From JAKFWF01 sp963750535 (GTDB taxonomy: Bacteria > Pseudomonadota > Alphaproteobacteria > Rhizobiales > Hyphomicrobiaceae), in assembly GCA_963750535.1 (NCBI GenBank), contig CAVVRF010000028.1:186001-250000 (forward strand): a stretch of DNA of 64,000 nt, written 5' to 3'. How positions within the stretch are numbered: position 1 is the first letter of the stretch; each line of letters opens with the position of its first letter. The notes under the pieces are model-generated. The model ran no database searches. It was not told the DNA's origin and worked only from the letters and a program-made list of their open reading frames with translations. Shown here piece by piece: positions 61,342 through 64,000 of this stretch. The translations under genes and the position numbers were made by a program.

Positions 61342-64000
61342 TCACGCCGCCACCCCTGTCCGCGCCGCCAGCGCCTCCTTGGCAAGCTGCGCCGCCGCCA
61401 CGTAGTCCGGCTTGCCCGAGCCGAGCACGGGCACGCCGCCGACCACCATGATCTCGGACGGCACGGCAAGCTCGCTCGCGCCCTTCGACTTGGCGTGCCG
61501 CAGGAACTGCTCGCGGCTCGCGGCGGCGTCGGGGATCATCAGGATCAGGCGCTCGCCCTTGCGGGCATCGGGCACGCTCACCACCACCGAGATCACGTTC
61601 GGCCACAGCTCGGCCGCCATCGCCTCGACTGCCGACAGCGAGATCATCTCGCCGCCGATCTTGGCGAAGCGCTTGGCGCGGCCGCGGATGGCGATGAAGC
61701 CCTGGGCGTCGATCGTCACGATGTCGCCGGTGTCGTGCCAGCCGTTCTCCGGCGGCTCGAGCACGCCGGGGTTCTCGGCGCGATAGTAGCCGAGCATGAC
61801 GTTGGGGCCGCGGACATAGAGCCGGCCGCCTTCCTCGATGCCGGGGACCGGGTCGAGGCGTGCCTCCATCAGCGGCGCGAGGCGGCCGACGGTGCCGGTC
61901 TTGTTGGCGAGCGGCGTGTTGATCGCGAGCACCGGCGCCGTCTCGGTGACGCCGTAGCCCTCCAGGATGCGCACGCCGAACTTTTCCATGTAGAGATCGC
62001 GGGTCCGCGCCTTCACCGCTTCGGCGCCGGCCAGGATCAGCCGCACCGAGCGGAAGTCGTAAGGGTGGGCGACGCGGGCGTAGCCGTTGAGGAATGTATC
62101 GGTGCCGAACAGGATCGTCGCGTTGGTGCCGTACACGAGCTCCGGCACGATGCGATAATGCAGCGGCGACGGATAGAGATAGACCGGCACGCCGCGCAGC
62201 AGCGGCATCATCAGGCCAGCCGTCAAGCCGAACGAGTGGAACACCGGCAGCACGTTGAACACCTTGTCGTCGCCGGTCACCGCGACGCGTGTCAGCGACT
62301 GGATGGCGTTGGCGAGGATGTTCGAGTGCGACAGCACGACGCCCTTCGGCGTGCCTTCGGAGCCTGACGTGAACAGGATCGCGGCCGGGTCCGAGGGATT
62401 GCGCACCACCTGCGGCCGGCCCCGGCGGACGCAGCCCGCGCAGCTTGTCGGCGAAGGTGATCGTCGGGCGCACGTCCTCGAGATAGACGACCGCCACCTC
62501 GGGCGCGAGCTTGGCGACGAGGTCCTGCAGCTTCGCCTTCTCGACGAACGCGCGCGACGACAGGATCGTCGTCACCTTCGCCGCCTTGCAGGCGGCGGCG
62601 ACGTTCACCGGGCCGGCGGTGAAGTTGATCATCGCCGGCACCCGGCCGATCGTCTGCAGGGCAAAGAATGTCACTGCCACGCCGGCCGAGTTCGGCAGCA
62701 TCACGCCGATCGCGTCGCCGGGGGCAGCGTACCTCGCGAGCTTGCCGCCCAGCACCTGCGCGCCGGTGATGAGCTTGCCGAACTTCAGCTTGGTGCCGAG
62801 CGGGTCCTCGATGATCACCTTGCCGGTATCGCGCGTCGCCTTCGCCTCGACCAGCGCATCGAACAAGGTGCGGCGGATATTGGCGGTCTCGACCGCGGTG
62901 TCGACCATGATGTCCTGCAGCCGGGCGCCGGCGGCCTGGCGGCGTGCCCTGCCCTTCAATGCCGGGTCGATGTCGAGCTTGCGCGCCGGCAGGATCGTCA
63001 CCGTCACCTTCGGGAACCACGACTTGCGGGTCTGCGAACGCTTCAGGTAGCTCAGCGTCGAGCGCTCGGCGCCGTCGATGCGGACCGGCACGACGAGCGC
63101 GTCGGACTTGTCGGCGATCATCGCCGAGCCGTCGTAGACCTTCATCAGGCCATCGGTGACGGTGATGCGGCCTTCGGGGAAGATTACCAGCTGGTGGCCG
63201 GCCTTAACCGCGTTGACGAGGTTGCGGGCGCCGAGCGGCTTGGTCGGATCGATCGGCTCGGCGTTGACGAGCTTCAGGAACGGCTTCGCCCACCAGGTCC
63301 GGGCAATTCCGGTGTCGACGGCGAACGAGGCGTGGCCCGGCAGGATCGCGTGCAGGATCGGCGCGTCGATCAGGCTGACGTGGTTGGGCGTGATCACGGC
63401 GCGGGTACCGACGGCGGGCAGGTTCTCCAGCCCCTTCACCTCGAGGCCGTAGAAGGTCTTGAAGATGAAGGCGGCGACATCGCGGGCGCCGTCGCGTCCC
63501 CACGCCCGCAGCACCAGCGCCATCACCACCAGGTTTGCGATGCCGAGGCCGGCGAACAGCCAGGCGAGGCTGACGCCCATGCCCTGCAGGGCGACCAGGA
63601 CCAGGCTCGACCCCGTCATGAACGCCGCCGACAGCACGTTGCAGGCAGCGATCACGCGAGCGCGGTGGTCGATCGGCGCCCAGCTCTGGACCGCCGCGAA
63701 CGACGGCACGATGAACAGGCCGCCGGCCGCCGACAGGCCGAACAGCGCGAAGCCCATGTGCAGGCCCCACGGCGAGGCGATGAACTGGCCGACGGTGGTC
63801 TTGGCGTCGGCGGACGCGGCCGGGACCGAGGCAACCGCCCAGCCGAGGTCGAGGCAGAACACGCCCATCAGCAGGGCGGCGATCGGCACCAGGGCCAGGT
63901 TCGGGCGAAGCTTGCTCGCCTGCGCCGCCATCGCCGAGCCGACGGCAATGCCGAGGGTGAAGATCAGCAGCGAGATGGTGAGCAGTTTCTCGTCGCCGCC
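61342..64000 (-). CDS. aas: MFS transporter/1-acyltransferase/acyl-ACP synthetase fusion, 5'-truncated at the window edge (one frameshift)
   Basis: Large Aas-type protein for lysophospholipid re-acylation. The frame is open to base 64000, so the N-terminus is outside the window. Visible parts: MFS helices (IAALLMGVFCLDLGWAVASV, GFALFGLSAAGGLFIVPSFA); a PlsC acyltransferase with ITPNHVSLIDAPIL (NHxSxxD) and VIFPEGRITVTDG (FPEG); then an AMP-forming ligase with ILFTSGSEGTPKGVVLSHSN, ILEGYGVTETAPVLA, GWHDTGDIVTIDAQGFIAIR and the C-terminal lysine region VLGSGKPDY. Near 62420 one extra G in a GGGG run splits LRPPG from RPQVVRNPSDPAA. The MFS part likely flips lysolipid, as LplT does. Confidence 0.93.

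Overview
The window is GC-rich DNA with dense genes on both strands and strong G/C at third codon positions. It looks like the chromosome of a free-living alphaproteobacterium. Supporting signs are the split ATP synthase locus with both b' and b subunits (atpI-B-E-F'-F), the DUF721-DsbA-DsbA-SMC block next to mutY, a perfect CtrA-type site (TTAA-N7-TTAAC), XdhC/MocA, YafK-type L,D-transpeptidases and BA14K-like proteins. The order cannot be fixed from sequence alone. I see no rRNA, tRNA, CRISPR array, transposase, integrase or phage gene. The window cuts two genes: gcvPB at the left edge and the acyltransferase/acyl-ACP synthetase fusion at the right edge.

Layout. 1-4.5 kb: gcvPB broken by many frameshifts, a BA14K-like protein, a PLP aminotransferase, a palindromic repeat pair, a dienelactone-hydrolase-like enzyme. 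4.5-8.5 kb: F0 ATP synthase operon (minus) and a membrane-anchored SUMF1-domain protein (plus). 8.5-15.5 kb: SMC, two DsbA-like thiol oxidoreductases, DUF721, and divergent mutY. 15.5-25.8 kb: a Cys/Met PLP lyase divergent from an Lrp regulator, a second palindromic repeat pair, an AhpD-like protein, ferredoxin-NADP reductase, NamZ/DUF1343, a DUF4231-like membrane protein, a GST, a biotin carboxylase/BCCP subunit, a creatininase-family protein, RidA. 26-37.5 kb: accA, two L,D-transpeptidases, saccharopine-dehydrogenase-like plus DUF4166, MocA/XdhC, a GH114-like protein, a secreted nuclease, an FAD aromatic hydroxylase. 37.5-45.3 kb: M28 peptidase, MBL-fold protein, MttB-family protein, coaBC, dut, cysK, a ThiF/MoeB protein. 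45.3-46.85 kb: a 1.5-kb nested repeat array with no convincing gene. 46.8-51.5 kb: CitE-like lyase, RidA, mdh, pobA and more repeats. 51.5-61 kb: a catabolic locus (acyl-CoA dehydrogenase, a Liv ABC transporter with permease and both ATPases fused in one polypeptide, LivH, LivJ) divergent from a Gfo/Idh oxidoreductase, an IclR regulator and an aldo/keto reductase. Two IclR-like palindromes lie in the shared promoter. 61-64 kb: a large MFS/acyltransferase/AMP-ligase fusion.

Nine genes are frameshifted (gcvPB, atpB, mutY, a small exported protein at 24 kb, an M28 peptidase, mdh, livH, an aldo/keto reductase, aas). Every frameshift I could resolve is a single extra base, and essential or housekeeping genes are among them. 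This points to insertion-type sequencing or assembly error rather than gene decay. SMC also carries an in-frame TGA at its fifth codon. The most interesting non-coding material is a composite two-hairpin element found twice, each time between convergent genes and lending its terminal CTAG to a stop codon, and the 260-bp/3x330-bp/260-bp nested repeat.
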